Origin: Teichococcus rhizosphaerae
GTDB lineage: Bacteria > Pseudomonadota > Alphaproteobacteria > Acetobacterales > Acetobacteraceae
Assembly (NCBI RefSeq): GCF_002631185.1
Contig: NZ_PDNU01000003.1
Location: 310,001 to 374,000 of the forward strand
DNA length: 64,000 nt
Direction of reading: 5' to 3'
The translations under genes were made by a program, and so were the position numbers. Shown here one piece after another: positions 15,851 to 24,159 of this stretch; positions within the stretch are counted from its first letter, which is position 1; each line of letters starts with the position of its first letter. The notes below the pieces were generated by a model. The model did not search any database and was not told the origin of the DNA. It saw only the letters and a program-made list of their open reading frames with translations.

Positions 15851-17437
15851 TCAGACCGGCAGGGTCTTGGGGCGGCGGGAGCGGTACCAGGCGGAGACCA
15901 TCAGCCGCACCAGCACGGTGGCCGACCACATCGAGGCGATGGTGCCGATGGCGACGGTGACGGCGAAGCCGCGCACCGGGCCGGAGCCCAGCACGTAGAG
16001 GCAGGCCATGGCGATCAGGTTGGTCAGGTTGCTGTCCATGATGGTGCCCGAAGCCTTGGTGAAGCCCGCCTCCAGCGCGCTGACGGGCGGCCTCCCGGCC
16101 CGGACCTCCTCGCGGATGCGCTCGTTGATCAGGATGTTGGCGTCGACCGCCGTGCCCAGCGTCAGCACGATGCCGGCGATGCCGGGCAGGGTGAGCGTGG
16201 CGCCCAGGGCCGAGAGCGCGGCCATCAGCAGCAGGATGTTCACCACCAGGGCGAGGTTGGCGAACCAGCCGAACAGCCCGTAGGCCAGCCCCATGTAGCC
16301 CAGCACAAAGACGGCGCCGACCGCGAGGCTGAGCAGGCCGGCGCGGATGGCGTCCGCCCCCAGCTCGGGCCCCACGGTGCGCTCCTCCACCACGGTGAGC
16401 GGGGCGGGCAGGGCGCCGGCGCGCAGCAGCACGGCGAGGTCGTTGGCGCCGGCGGCGGTGAAGTTGCCGCTGATCTGGCCCCGCCCGCCGGTGATCGGCT
16501 CGCGGATGACGGGGGCGGTGATCACCTTGTTGTCGAGCACGATGGCGAAGGGGCGGCCCACATTCTGCCGGGTGATGTCGGCGAAGCGGCGGGTGCCCAC
16601 CGAGTCGAAGGAGAAGTTCACCACCCATTCGCCGTTGCGGCTGTCCTGCCCGGCACGGGCGTCGGAGAGGTTGGCGCCGTCCACCTCGATGCGGCGGCGA
16701 ACGGGGTAGCGCGTGCCCGCCTGCTCGCCCTCCAGGAACTCGACGCCGGGCGGCGGCACGGCGGCCTGCATGTTGGCGTTCTCGTCCAGCAGGCGGAAGG
16801 TCATGCGGGCGGTGCGGCCCAGCAGGTCCTTGATCCGGTTGGGGTCCTCGACGCCGGGAAGCTGCACCAGGATGCGGCTCGCGCCCTGGCGGGCGATCAG
16901 CGCCTCGGCCACGCCCGTCTCGTCGATGCGGCGGCGGACGATCTCGATGGACTGCTCCACCGCGCCGCTGGCTCGCGCCCGGAGCGCGGCCTCGCTGAGC
17001 GTGGCGGTGATGGTGCCGTCCGGCTCGCTGGCGAGGTCCACATCCGGCGCCGTGGCGCCGCCGCCCACCGGCACGGGATTGGCCAGCTCGCGCAGGGCTG
17101 CGAGCGCGGCCTGCACCTGGCCCGGCTCGCGCACGCGCAGTGTCAGCCGGTTGGCGGCGGGCTGGGCCTGCAGGTTGAGGTAGCCGATATTGGCCTGGCG
17201 CAGCCGGGTGCGGGCGCCGTCGGCCAGGCTTTCCAGCCGCTCGCGCACCACCGCGTTCAGGTCCACCTCCAGCAGCAGGTAGGAGCCGCCGCGCAGGTCG
17301 AGGCCGAGCGCGATCTGCCGCGCCGGCACCCAGGAGGGAATGGCCGAGCGGGGCAGCAGGTTGGGCAGTGTCAGCAGAACACCCAGCAGGATGACGCCGA
17401 GAATGGCGGCGACCTTCCACCGCGCGAAATACAGCAT
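15851..17437 (-). CDS. secD: Protein translocase subunit SecD
   Basis: 528-aa SecD. The N-terminal helix is followed by IALGLDLRGGSYLLLEVD, the large P1 periplasmic domain with IVRRRIDETGVAE and RILVQLPGVEDPNRIKDLLG, and six helices with the proton-channel region (LGATLTLPGIAGIVLTLGTAVDANILINERIREE split over helices 4-5). It works with SecF in protein export. The promoter faces a divergent oxidoreductase gene across 129 bp. The yajC gene that often precedes secD in alphaproteobacteria is not here. Confidence 0.97.
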   Translation of the reverse strand: MLYFARWKVAAILGVILLGVLLTLPNLLPRSAIPSWVPARQIALGLDLRGGSYLLLEVDLNAVVRERLESLADGARTRLRQANIGYLNLQAQPAANRLTLRVREPGQVQAALAALRELANPVPVGGGATAPDVDLASEPDGTITATLSEAALRARASGAVEQSIEIVRRRIDETGVAEALIARQGASRILVQLPGVEDPNRIKDLLGRTARMTFRLLDENANMQAAVPPPGVEFLEGEQAGTRYPVRRRIEVDGANLSDARAGQDSRNGEWVVNFSFDSVGTRRFADITRQNVGRPFAIVLDNKVITAPVIREPITGGRGQISGNFTAAGANDLAVLLRAGALPAPLTVVEERTVGPELGADAIRAGLLSLAVGAVFVLGYMGLAYGLFGWFANLALVVNILLLMAALSALGATLTLPGIAGIVLTLGTAVDANILINERIREEVRAGRPPVSALEAGFTKASGTIMDSNLTNLIAMACLYVLGSGPVRGFAVTVAIGTIASMWSATVLVRLMVSAWYRSRRPKTLPV

Positions 17438-17486
17438 GGCCGAGAAGGCCCCCCAAGCTAGAGGGTGCGGAAAATGCTGCCCCGCC

Positions 17487-17518
17487 GCCGCCGATGCAAC
17501 CCACCATGCATCGGCGGC
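17487..17518. promoter_or_regulatory. Perfect 12-bp inverted repeat in the secD/oxidoreductase divergent region
   Basis: GCCGCCGATGCA (17487-17498) and TGCATCGGCGGC (17507-17518) are exact complements around an 8-nt loop, centred 66 bp upstream of secD and 64 bp upstream of the divergent gene. No T-run follows on either strand, so an operator or a leader-RNA hairpin is more likely than a terminator. Confidence 0.6.
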
Positions 17519-17566
17519 AACTCTCTGCTACATGCGGGCGCCTCGGAAGCAGGGATCGGGCAGGGC

Positions 17567-18517
17567 ATGCGGCTGAAGCTGGGCGTCATCGGGGCGGGGC
17601 ATTTCGGGCGGTTCCACACGCTGAAGGCGGCCCGCGCGCCACGCGTGGAGTTCCTGGGCCTGGCCGATGCCGACCCGGCGCGCGCCGCCCAGGTGGCGGC
17701 CGAGGCCGGCTGCCGCGCCTGGGACAGCGCGCAGGCGCTGATGGCGGCGGCCGATGCCGTGATCGTCGCCGCCCCCACCGCCTTCCACCACGGGCTGGGC
17801 ATGGCGGCGCTGGCGGCGGGCTGCCACGTGTTCATCGAGAAGCCCATCGCCGCCACCCTGGCCGAGGCGGACGCGCTGGTGGCCGAGGCCGCGGCGCTCG
17901 GCCGCGTGCTGCAGATCGGCCATGTGGAGCGCTTCGGCGCCGGCATGGCCACGCTGATGTCGAGGCTCGGGGGCAGCGCGGGCGTCGGCCGGCCGCTCTA
18001 CATGGAGGCGGTGCGCGTCGCACCCTTCCGCCCGCGCAGCCTCGACATCACCGTGATCCTGGACCTGATGATCCACGACATCGACCTGGTCCTGTCCCTG
18101 GCGGGCGCGGACCTCGTGGGGGTGGAGGCGTTCGGCGCCACGCTGGTCTCGGAGCGGACGGACTTCGCCAATGCCCGGCTGCGCTTCGCCAATGGCGCGC
18201 AGGCCACCGTCACCGCCAGCCGCGCCAGCCTGGCCATGGAGCGGCGGCTGGTGGTGCACGGCACGGAGGGCATCGCCCGGCTCGACTTCCTGGCCCGCGA
18301 GATGACGCTGGTTCGCAAGGGGCAGGGGGCGCCGCTGGAGCAGCTTCCCGGCCACGGCATCGAGACGCTGTCCTGGCAGGACCACGACAACCTCGAGGCC
18401 GAGCAGGCCGCCTTCGTCGCCGCCTGCCTGGACGGCGCGCCGGTGGTGGTGGATGGCGTGGCCGGCCGCGCCGCGCTGGATGCCGCGCTGCGCGTGGAGG
18501 CCGCCTGCGCGGGCTGA
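17567..18517 (+). CDS. Gfo/Idh/MocA family oxidoreductase
   Basis: 316-aa NAD(P)-dependent dehydrogenase. N-terminal Rossmann motif GVIGAGHFGRFH, the nucleotide-fold segment VIVAAPTAFHH, the family signature FIEKPIAATLAEAD (with the conserved EKP) and the substrate-domain motif DLMIHDIDLVLSL (His and Asp positions used in catalysis). Members act on sugars, inositols or UDP-sugars; the ligand is not evident. ATG 17567 is used because the Rossmann fold begins immediately after it; upstream codons run through the hairpin at 17487-17518. Confidence 0.9.
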   Translation: MRLKLGVIGAGHFGRFHTLKAARAPRVEFLGLADADPARAAQVAAEAGCRAWDSAQALMAAADAVIVAAPTAFHHGLGMAALAAGCHVFIEKPIAATLAEADALVAEAAALGRVLQIGHVERFGAGMATLMSRLGGSAGVGRPLYMEAVRVAPFRPRSLDITVILDLMIHDIDLVLSLAGADLVGVEAFGATLVSERTDFANARLRFANGAQATVTASRASLAMERRLVVHGTEGIARLDFLAREMTLVRKGQGAPLEQLPGHGIETLSWQDHDNLEAEQAAFVAACLDGAPVVVDGVAGRAALDAALRVEAACAG

Positions 18518-18619
18518 GCGGGCGGTGCCCCGCCGGCCGGCGGACCGCCCTGATGGGTTGACGCGGGCACCGGGGCGGCCCCTTCTTGCGGCGCCAGCAT
18601 CGCAGAGGGGTTCCGCCGC

Positions 18620-19978
18620 ATGAGCGCCTATGATTTCGACCTGTTCGTCATTGGGGGCGGCTCGGGCGGCGTGCGGTGCGGGCGCATCTCGGCCGGGCAT
18701 GGCGCGCGGGTGGCGGTGGCGGAGGAGCGCTTCTGGGGCGGCACCTGCGTCAATGTCGGCTGCGTGCCGAAGAAGATCATGGTGCACGCCGCCGAGTACG
18801 GGCAGTGGGCCGGGGAGGCGCCGGCCTTCGGCTGGCAGGCGGAGAAGGGCGCGCATGACTGGGCCACCCTGGTGGCGGCGCGCGACGCCGAGGTGGCGCG
18901 GCTCAACGCCATCTACGCCCGGCTGCTGGGCAATGCCGGCGTCACCAGCTTCAACGCCCGCGCCACCTTCATCGACCCCCACACGCTGGATGTGGGCGGG
19001 CAGCGCGTCACCGCCGAGCGCATCGTCATCGCGGTGGGCGGCCGGCCGCAGCGGCCGGAGATCCCGGGCGCCGAGCTGGGCCTCGTCTCGGACGACCTGT
19101 TCACCCTGAAGGAGCGGCCGCGCCGCATCGTCGTGGTGGGCGGCGGCTACATCGCGCTGGAATTCGCCTCGCTGCTGCGCGGCCTGGGCCCGGAGGTGGA
19201 CCTGCTCTACCGCCAGCCCCTGCCGCTGCGCGGCATGGATGGCGACCTGCGCGAGGCGATGGCGGAGGCGCTGGGCCACCAGGGCATCCGCCTGCACCCC
19301 GGCCAGATGCCGGCGCGGCTGGAAAAGGCCGGGGAAGGGCTGCGCCTGATCACCGAGGCGGGGCTGGCGCTGGAAACCGACCAGGTGATGTTCGCCACCG
19401 GCCGCGTGCCGCACACGGACGGGCTCGGGCTGGAGCGCGCGGGCATCGCGCCCGGCCGCTCGGGCTGCGTGCCCGTGACGCTGGAGCAGGCCACCACCCA
19501 GCCGCACATCTTCGCCATCGGCGACGTGACGGACCAGCTCAACCTGACCCCCGTGGCGACCGCCGTGGGCCATGCCCTGGCCGACACGCTGTTCGGGGGC
19601 AACGCGCGTACCGCCAGCTTCCAGAACGTACCGACGGCCATCTTCACCTCGCCGCCCGCCGCCACGGTGGGGCTGAGCGAGGAGGTGGCCGCCGCGCAGG
19701 GGCCGGTGGACGTCTATGTCACCCGCTTCACGCCGATGCGCCACACCATCAGCAAGGCGGCGCGCCGGACCATGATGAAGCTGGTGGTGTCCCGCCGCAC
19801 CCGCCGGGTGCTGGGCGCCCACATGCTGGGCGAGGACGCGGCGGAGATCATGCAGGGCATCGCGGTCGCCATCGTCGCCGGCGCCACCAAGGAGGATTTC
19901 GACCGCACCATCGGCATCCACCCGACGGCGGCGGAGGAGTTCGTGACGATGCGGACGCTGACCCGGCAGGTGGGCTGA
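18620..19978 (+). CDS. gor: Glutathione-disulfide reductase
   Basis: 452-aa flavoprotein disulfide reductase that regenerates reduced glutathione with NADPH in the cytoplasm. It has FAD motif VIGGGSGGVRCGR (GSGG with R, typical of Gor), redox-active disulfide GGTCVNVGCVPKK, NAD(P) motif VVVGGGYIALEFASLLRGLG and the C-terminal catalytic His-Glu in HPTAAEEFVTM. The spacing and full length agree with GSH reductases rather than dihydrolipoamide dehydrogenase. It sits in its own unit with a small membrane protein immediately after. Confidence 0.94.
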   Translation: MSAYDFDLFVIGGGSGGVRCGRISAGHGARVAVAEERFWGGTCVNVGCVPKKIMVHAAEYGQWAGEAPAFGWQAEKGAHDWATLVAARDAEVARLNAIYARLLGNAGVTSFNARATFIDPHTLDVGGQRVTAERIVIAVGGRPQRPEIPGAELGLVSDDLFTLKERPRRIVVVGGGYIALEFASLLRGLGPEVDLLYRQPLPLRGMDGDLREAMAEALGHQGIRLHPGQMPARLEKAGEGLRLITEAGLALETDQVMFATGRVPHTDGLGLERAGIAPGRSGCVPVTLEQATTQPHIFAIGDVTDQLNLTPVATAVGHALADTLFGGNARTASFQNVPTAIFTSPPAATVGLSEEVAAAQGPVDVYVTRFTPMRHTISKAARRTMMKLVVSRRTRRVLGAHMLGEDAAEIMQGIAVAIVAGATKEDFDRTIGIHPTAAEEFVTMRTLTRQVG

Positions 19979-19982
19979 GGCG

Positions 19983-20171
19983 CTGGACCCGTTCACCCGC
20001 CTGCTGTTCTTCCTGTCGCGGCTGGTGCGCCGCCCGCCCTCGCGCCGCGTGGCGCTGGTGATGCTGGGGGCGCTGGCGCTGGCGGTCGGGCTGGTGCTGG
20101 TGGAGCGGCTCTGGGGCTGGCCCGAGGCCCTGCGCACCGAGCGGGTGCCGATGCGGCGCCTCGGCCCCTGA
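19983..20171 (+). CDS. Small membrane protein (about 62 aa or less), unusual start
   Basis: An open frame directly after gor encodes DPFTRLLFFLSRLVRRPPSR, then a strongly hydrophobic helix (VALVMLGALALAVGLVLV), then ERLWGWPEALRTERVPMRRLGP. The amphipathic-RRPPSR-helix-WPEALRxERVPxRR layout looks like a genuine small inner-membrane protein. No ATG or GTG lies in frame at the 5' end; candidates are CTG at 19983 (4 bp after the gor stop, with GAGG just before) or GTG at 20025. It is probably translated by coupling to gor. Function unknown. Confidence 0.55.
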   Translation: MDPFTRLLFFLSRLVRRPPSRRVALVMLGALALAVGLVLVERLWGWPEALRTERVPMRRLGP

Positions 20172-20186
20172 GGCAAGAACGGTACG

Positions 20187-20212
20187 GGACCGGGAGGCGC
20201 TTCTCCCGGCCC
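20187..20212. terminator. Bidirectional hairpin between convergent genes
   Basis: CCGGGAG (20190-20196) and CTCCCGG (20203-20209) form a perfect stem with a GCGCTT loop, extended by GGG/CCC across a one-base bulge. It lies between the small membrane protein gene and the convergent TrmJ-type gene; a short TGTT follows. Confidence 0.6.
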
Positions 20213-20217
20213 TGTTC

Positions 20218-21048
20218 CTACTTCGCCTCCTCGGCCCAGGGCAGGGGCGGGTCCTGCTCCGCCGGGCGGCCGCGCCGCATCCGCCCGCGCGAAAGCTCGG
20301 TGACGACGCCGTGCAGGGTGCGCAGCTCCTGCTCCGTCACCTCGCCGCGCTGGAACCAGTGGCGCAGGTTGCGCACCATGCCGGGGCGCTTCGGCAGGTT
20401 GTCCAGGAAGCCGCAGGCATCCAGCTCGGCGGTCAGCCGGCCGAGGAAGCCCTCCAGCTCGCCCTTGGTGGCCACATGGGTCTCGTTGGTCATGAGCTGG
20501 CGGGGCGGCGTGCGGTCCACCGCCGCGTTCCACCACTCATAGGCCAGGATCATCACCGCCTGGGCCAGGTTGAGCGACATGTGCTCCGGGTTCAGCGGGT
20601 AGCGGACCAGCGAGTCCGCGCAGGCCATGTCGTCGTTCTCGAGGCCGGCGCGCTCGGGGCCGAACAGCACGGCGCTGCGCAGCGCCCGGCCCTGGCAGAT
20701 CTCCACCAGCTCCTCCGCCGCGCCGCGGGCGGTGTGGACGGGGATGACCACATGGCGCGGCCGCGGGCAGGTGGCGAAGACGCGGTGGCAGTCCGCCACC
20801 GCCTCGGCCACCGTCTCATGCACCGTGGCGGCGTCGAGGATGCGCTGGGCGCCGGAGGAGACGAACCAGGCGCGCTCCTGCGGCCAGCCGTCGCGCGGCG
20901 CCACCAGGCGCAGGTGGAACAGCCCGCCATTGGCCATGGCGCGCGCCGTGGCGCCGATGTTCTCGGCCAGTTGCGGGCGCACCAGCACGATGATCGGGCT
21001 TTCGCCCGGCATGGGCTTCAGGTCGGCGCCACCGTCGCGGCCGGTCAT
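20218..21048 (-). CDS. trmJ: RNA 2'-O-methyltransferase, TrmJ family
   Basis: 276-aa SPOUT-class methyltransferase likely to 2'-O-methylate tRNA position 32 with S-adenosylmethionine. The N-terminal IIVLVRPQLAENIGATARAMANGG is the TrmJ/TrmH-like signature; LFGPERAGLENDDM and LVRYPLNPEHMSLNLAQAV form the SAM-binding knot. The C-terminal about 80 residues (from ATKGELEGFLGRLTAEL) match the TrmJ helical extension. ATG 21048 has AGGAGATC 9 nt upstream; the longer frame to 21240 lies in the DUF305 gene region and is a shadow. Confidence 0.9.
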   Translation of the reverse strand: MTGRDGGADLKPMPGESPIIVLVRPQLAENIGATARAMANGGLFHLRLVAPRDGWPQERAWFVSSGAQRILDAATVHETVAEAVADCHRVFATCPRPRHVVIPVHTARGAAEELVEICQGRALRSAVLFGPERAGLENDDMACADSLVRYPLNPEHMSLNLAQAVMILAYEWWNAAVDRTPPRQLMTNETHVATKGELEGFLGRLTAELDACGFLDNLPKRPGMVRNLRHWFQRGEVTEQELRTLHGVVTELSRGRMRRGRPAEQDPPLPWAEEAK

Positions 21049-21136
21049 GGGCGATGATCTCCTGGGTTTCGCGCAAGGCGCTCCCGATAGCCGCCCGGGA
21101 TCGGCCGCGAAAGGGGCCAGGCCGCGAAAGGCGCGG

Positions 21137-21517
21137 TCAGCGGCGCGGCGGGTCCACCATGGTGCGCAGCAGGGCGATCTCGCGCTCCTGCGCCTGGATG
21201 ATCTCCTCGGCCAGCCGGCGCAGCACCGGGTCCTTGCCATACTGGAGCTGCACCCTGGCCATGTCGATCGCGCCCTGGTGGTGCGGGATCATGGCGCGCG
21301 CGAAATCCCGGTCCGGGTCGCCGCTGTAGCGGATGTCCATGTCCTTGTGCATCCGCGCGGTCACCTCCTTCAGCGCGGCGGTGGCGGGCGGATCGGCCGG
21401 TCCGGCGGCGGTGCCGGGACGCGCGCCGTGCTGGGCATGCTGCGCCGTGGCGGGGGAAAGGGCGGTGGCGGCCAGCAGCGCGGCGAGGGCGGGCACCAAG
21501 AGAAGATGGCGGTTCAT
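21137..21517 (-). CDS. DUF305 family secreted protein
   Basis: 126 aa with a Sec signal peptide ([26 protein letters not shown]). The mature part has the DUF305 core: [41 protein letters not shown] split by conserved positions, with the HHQ and several Met/His typical of this ferritin-like four-helix family. The biochemical role is not established; homologues often occur with copper or metal-stress genes, which are absent here. It precedes the TrmJ gene by 88 bp on the same strand and is divergent from msrQ. Confidence 0.9.
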   Translation of the reverse strand: MNRHLLLVPALAALLAATALSPATAQHAQHGARPGTAAGPADPPATAALKEVTARMHKDMDIRYSGDPDRDFARAMIPHHQGAIDMARVQLQYGKDPVLRRLAEEIIQAQEREIALLRTMVDPPRR

Positions 21518-21727
21518 CGGCACGGTCACTCCGGCAGTGGTGTCTGGCGGAAGAGATGGGGGCTTCCCCCCACGGGAAGGCAAGGGGAACGACGATCAAG
21601 CCCGCTGGCGCGGCCCCCGTAGCCTATCGTGGCAGCCTTCCGTCACAAGCCGATACAGCCCGGGCGGCTGGCGCCACGCGGGGCCATGCCCACATGCTGG
21701 GCCGAACCGCGCAGCCCCGGAGCCCGC

Positions 21728-22597
21728 ATGGCCGCCCCTGCCTTTGCCCCACCCTGGCGGGACCGCCAGGGCGCTTTCTCCCCCTTTAAGCTGGCGGTGC
21801 TGGTGGCGCTGTTCCTGCCCGGGCTGTGGCTGGCGGCGCAGGCGGGGCAGGGAAGGCTGGGCGGGCGGCCGATCATGGAGGCCATCCACTTCACCGGGCT
21901 GTGGGCGGTGCGCATCCTGTGGCTGTCGCTGCTGGTGACGCCGCTGCGGCAGATGCTGCGTTGGCCGCGGCTGATGCTGGTGCGCCGCATGGTGGGGCTG
22001 GGGGCGATGGCCTATGCGCTGCTGCACCTCGTGCTCTACGCCGCCGAGCTGAAATGGGACCTGCCGAAGCTCGCCAGCGAGGTGGTGCTGCGCATCTACC
22101 TGACCATCGGCTTCGTGGCGCTGCTGGGGCTTGCGGTGCTGGGCGCCACCTCCACCGATGGCTGGGTGCGGCGCCTCGGCGGGCGGCGTTGGCAGGCGCT
22201 GCACCGGGTGGTCTATGTCCTGGCGGGGCTGGCGGTGCTGCACTTCGCCCTGCAATCCAAGATCGACGTGACCGAGGCGGTGCTGATGGCCGGGCTGCTG
22301 CTGTGGCTGCTGGGCTACCGGCTGCTGGCGCCCAAGGGCGGCGCGCCGGGCCTCGGCCGGCTGGCGCTGCTGGGGCTTGGCGCCGCGCTTGGCACCGCGA
22401 TGGTCGAGGCGGGCTGGTACGCGGTAGCCACGGGCGTGCCGCCGCTGCCGGTGCTGCAGGCCAATCTCGACACCGCCTTCGGCCTGCGCCCCGCCCTGTG
22501 GGTTGGGCTGGCGGGGGCGGGGGCGCTGGCGCTGCGGAGCCTGCACCTGCTGCGCGAGCGGCTCTCGCCGCCCCGCCCCGCCCGCCGCGCCGCCTGA
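21728..22597 (+). CDS. msrQ: Protein-methionine-sulfoxide reductase heme-binding subunit MsrQ
   Basis: 289-aa inner-membrane b-type cytochrome of the YedZ/MsrQ family with about six helices. It passes electrons from the quinone or flavin pool to periplasmic MsrP, which repairs oxidised methionines. Conserved histidines for heme lie in AIHFTGLWAVR, LLHLVLYAAELKW and WQALHRVVYVLAGLAVLHF. The ATG at 21728 begins a conserved-looking N-terminus; the open frame starts 99 bp earlier without a hydrophobic or conserved segment. The usual partner msrP is not adjacent, so it must be elsewhere or absent. Confidence 0.93.
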   Translation: MAAPAFAPPWRDRQGAFSPFKLAVLVALFLPGLWLAAQAGQGRLGGRPIMEAIHFTGLWAVRILWLSLLVTPLRQMLRWPRLMLVRRMVGLGAMAYALLHLVLYAAELKWDLPKLASEVVLRIYLTIGFVALLGLAVLGATSTDGWVRRLGGRRWQALHRVVYVLAGLAVLHFALQSKIDVTEAVLMAGLLLWLLGYRLLAPKGGAPGLGRLALLGLGAALGTAMVEAGWYAVATGVPPLPVLQANLDTAFGLRPALWVGLAGAGALALRSLHLLRERLSPPRPARRAA

Positions 22598-22604
22598 GGG
22601 GGCC

Positions 22605-24041
22605 TCAGCCCCGGCGCCAGGTGGTGCCGCCCGGCCCGTCCTCCAGCACCACGCCCTGGGCGGCGAGCGCCGCCCGGATGCGGTCCGCCTCCGCCCAGTC
22701 CTTCGTGCGGCGCGCGGCGAGGCGCGCGGCGATGGCGGCCTCGATCGCGGCCGTGTCGTCCTCGGCGCCGCCCTGGCGCCAGGCCCGGGGGTCGGTGCCC
22801 AGCAGGCCCAGCACCGCCGCCGCCTGCCGCAGCGCCGCCGCCGCCTGGCCGGATTGCGGCTGCCAGCTCCGCCCGATGCGGGAAAGCAGGTTGGTGGCCG
22901 AGCCGCCCACCGTCGCCACGTTCTCCAGCGTGCGCAGGTCGCGCAGCCGGGTCAGGGCGAGGGGGGTGTTCAGGTCGTCGCCCAGCGGCTCCAGCGCCCA
23001 TTCGGCCATCTCGGCCACCAGCGCGTCCTCCGCCTCCGGCGCGGGCAGGTCGCGGGCGAGCAGGGCATAGAAATCGTCCAGCTCCGCGCGGGCCTCGTCC
23101 AGCCGCTCCGCCGTGTAGTCGAGCGCCGCGCGGTAGTGGGTCTTGAGCAGCAGCAGGCGGAACGCCTCGCCCGCCCAGGCGCCGCGCTCCAGGATGTCGC
23201 GCACCGTGCGGAAATTGCCGAGCGACTTCGACATCTTCTCGCCATCGACCAGCAGCATGCCGTTGTGCAGCCAGTAGCGGGCGAAGCGGCTGCCCGGAAA
23301 GGCGCAGACCGACTGCGCCAGCTCGTTCTCGTGGTGCGGGAAGAGCAGGTCGTGCCCGCCGCCATGGATGTCGAACTCGGTGCCGAGATAGCGCCAGGAC
23401 ATGGCGGAGCACTCGATGTGCCAGCCGGGGCGGCCGCGGCCCCAGGGGCTGTCCCAGCCCGGCAGCCCCGCGGTGGAGGGCTTCCACAGCACGAAATCGC
23501 CCGGCTCGCGCTTGTAGGGCGCGACCTCAACGCGGGCACCGGCCAGCATCTCCTCGGTGGAACGGCCGGACAGGCGGCCATATTCCGGAAAGCTGGAAAC
23601 GGAGAACAGCACATGCCCCTCCGCCGCATAGGCATGGCCATTGGCGATCAGCCGCTCGATCAGGCTGATCATGCGGTCGATGTTGTCGGTGGCGCGCGGC
23701 TCCTCGTCCGGCGCCAGGCAGCCGAGCGCCGCCATGTCGCGGTGGAAGTCGGCCGTGGTGCGGGCGGTGATGGCCGAGATCGGCTCGCCGCTCTCCTGGG
23801 AGCGGGCGTTGATCTTGTCGTCCACGTCGGTGATGTTGCGGACATAGGTGACGCGCGGGTAGCGCCGGCGCAGCAGCCGGGTCAGCACGTCGAACACCAC
23901 GACGGGGCGGGCATTGCCCAGATGCGCCAGGTCATAGACCGTCGGCCCACACACATAGAGGCGCACATGCTGCGGATCGAGCGGGGCGAAGATCTCCCGC
24001 CGGCGCGTGGCGCTGTTGTGGAAGGCCAGTTCGGTCATCAC
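22605..24041 (-). CDS. cysS: Cysteinyl-tRNA synthetase
   Basis: 478-aa class I aminoacyl-tRNA synthetase that charges tRNA-Cys. The zinc-ligand cysteine and HIGH-type motif appear in [18 protein letters not shown]; further zinc ligands in GWHIECSAM and [19 protein letters not shown]; the KMSKS loop as [11 protein letters not shown]. The C-terminal helical anticodon-binding region is complete. It ends 7 bp from the convergent msrQ gene. Confidence 0.97.
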   Translation of the reverse strand: MMTELAFHNSATRRREIFAPLDPQHVRLYVCGPTVYDLAHLGNARPVVVFDVLTRLLRRRYPRVTYVRNITDVDDKINARSQESGEPISAITARTTADFHRDMAALGCLAPDEEPRATDNIDRMISLIERLIANGHAYAAEGHVLFSVSSFPEYGRLSGRSTEEMLAGARVEVAPYKREPGDFVLWKPSTAGLPGWDSPWGRGRPGWHIECSAMSWRYLGTEFDIHGGGHDLLFPHHENELAQSVCAFPGSRFARYWLHNGMLLVDGEKMSKSLGNFRTVRDILERGAWAGEAFRLLLLKTHYRAALDYTAERLDEARAELDDFYALLARDLPAPEAEDALVAEMAEWALEPLGDDLNTPLALTRLRDLRTLENVATVGGSATNLLSRIGRSWQPQSGQAAAALRQAAAVLGLLGTDPRAWRQGGAEDDTAAIEAAIAARLAARRTKDWAEADRIRAALAAQGVVLEDGPGGTTWRRG

Positions 24042-24159
24042 TCTGCCTTGTCGGGGCTGGTTGCGGGCAAGCCCGGGGGCTGTGCGCCAGATCGGCGCCC
24101 CGCGTCAACCTCGAACGCGGCCCCGTCCGGGCCACCCTGGTGGAAGCGCCGCTTTCCGG

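Noticed and set aside
21083-21135. Short direct repeat GGCCGCGAAAGG in the gap before the TrmJ gene
   Set aside because: Only two short copies, easily due to chance in GC-rich DNA; no functional hint.
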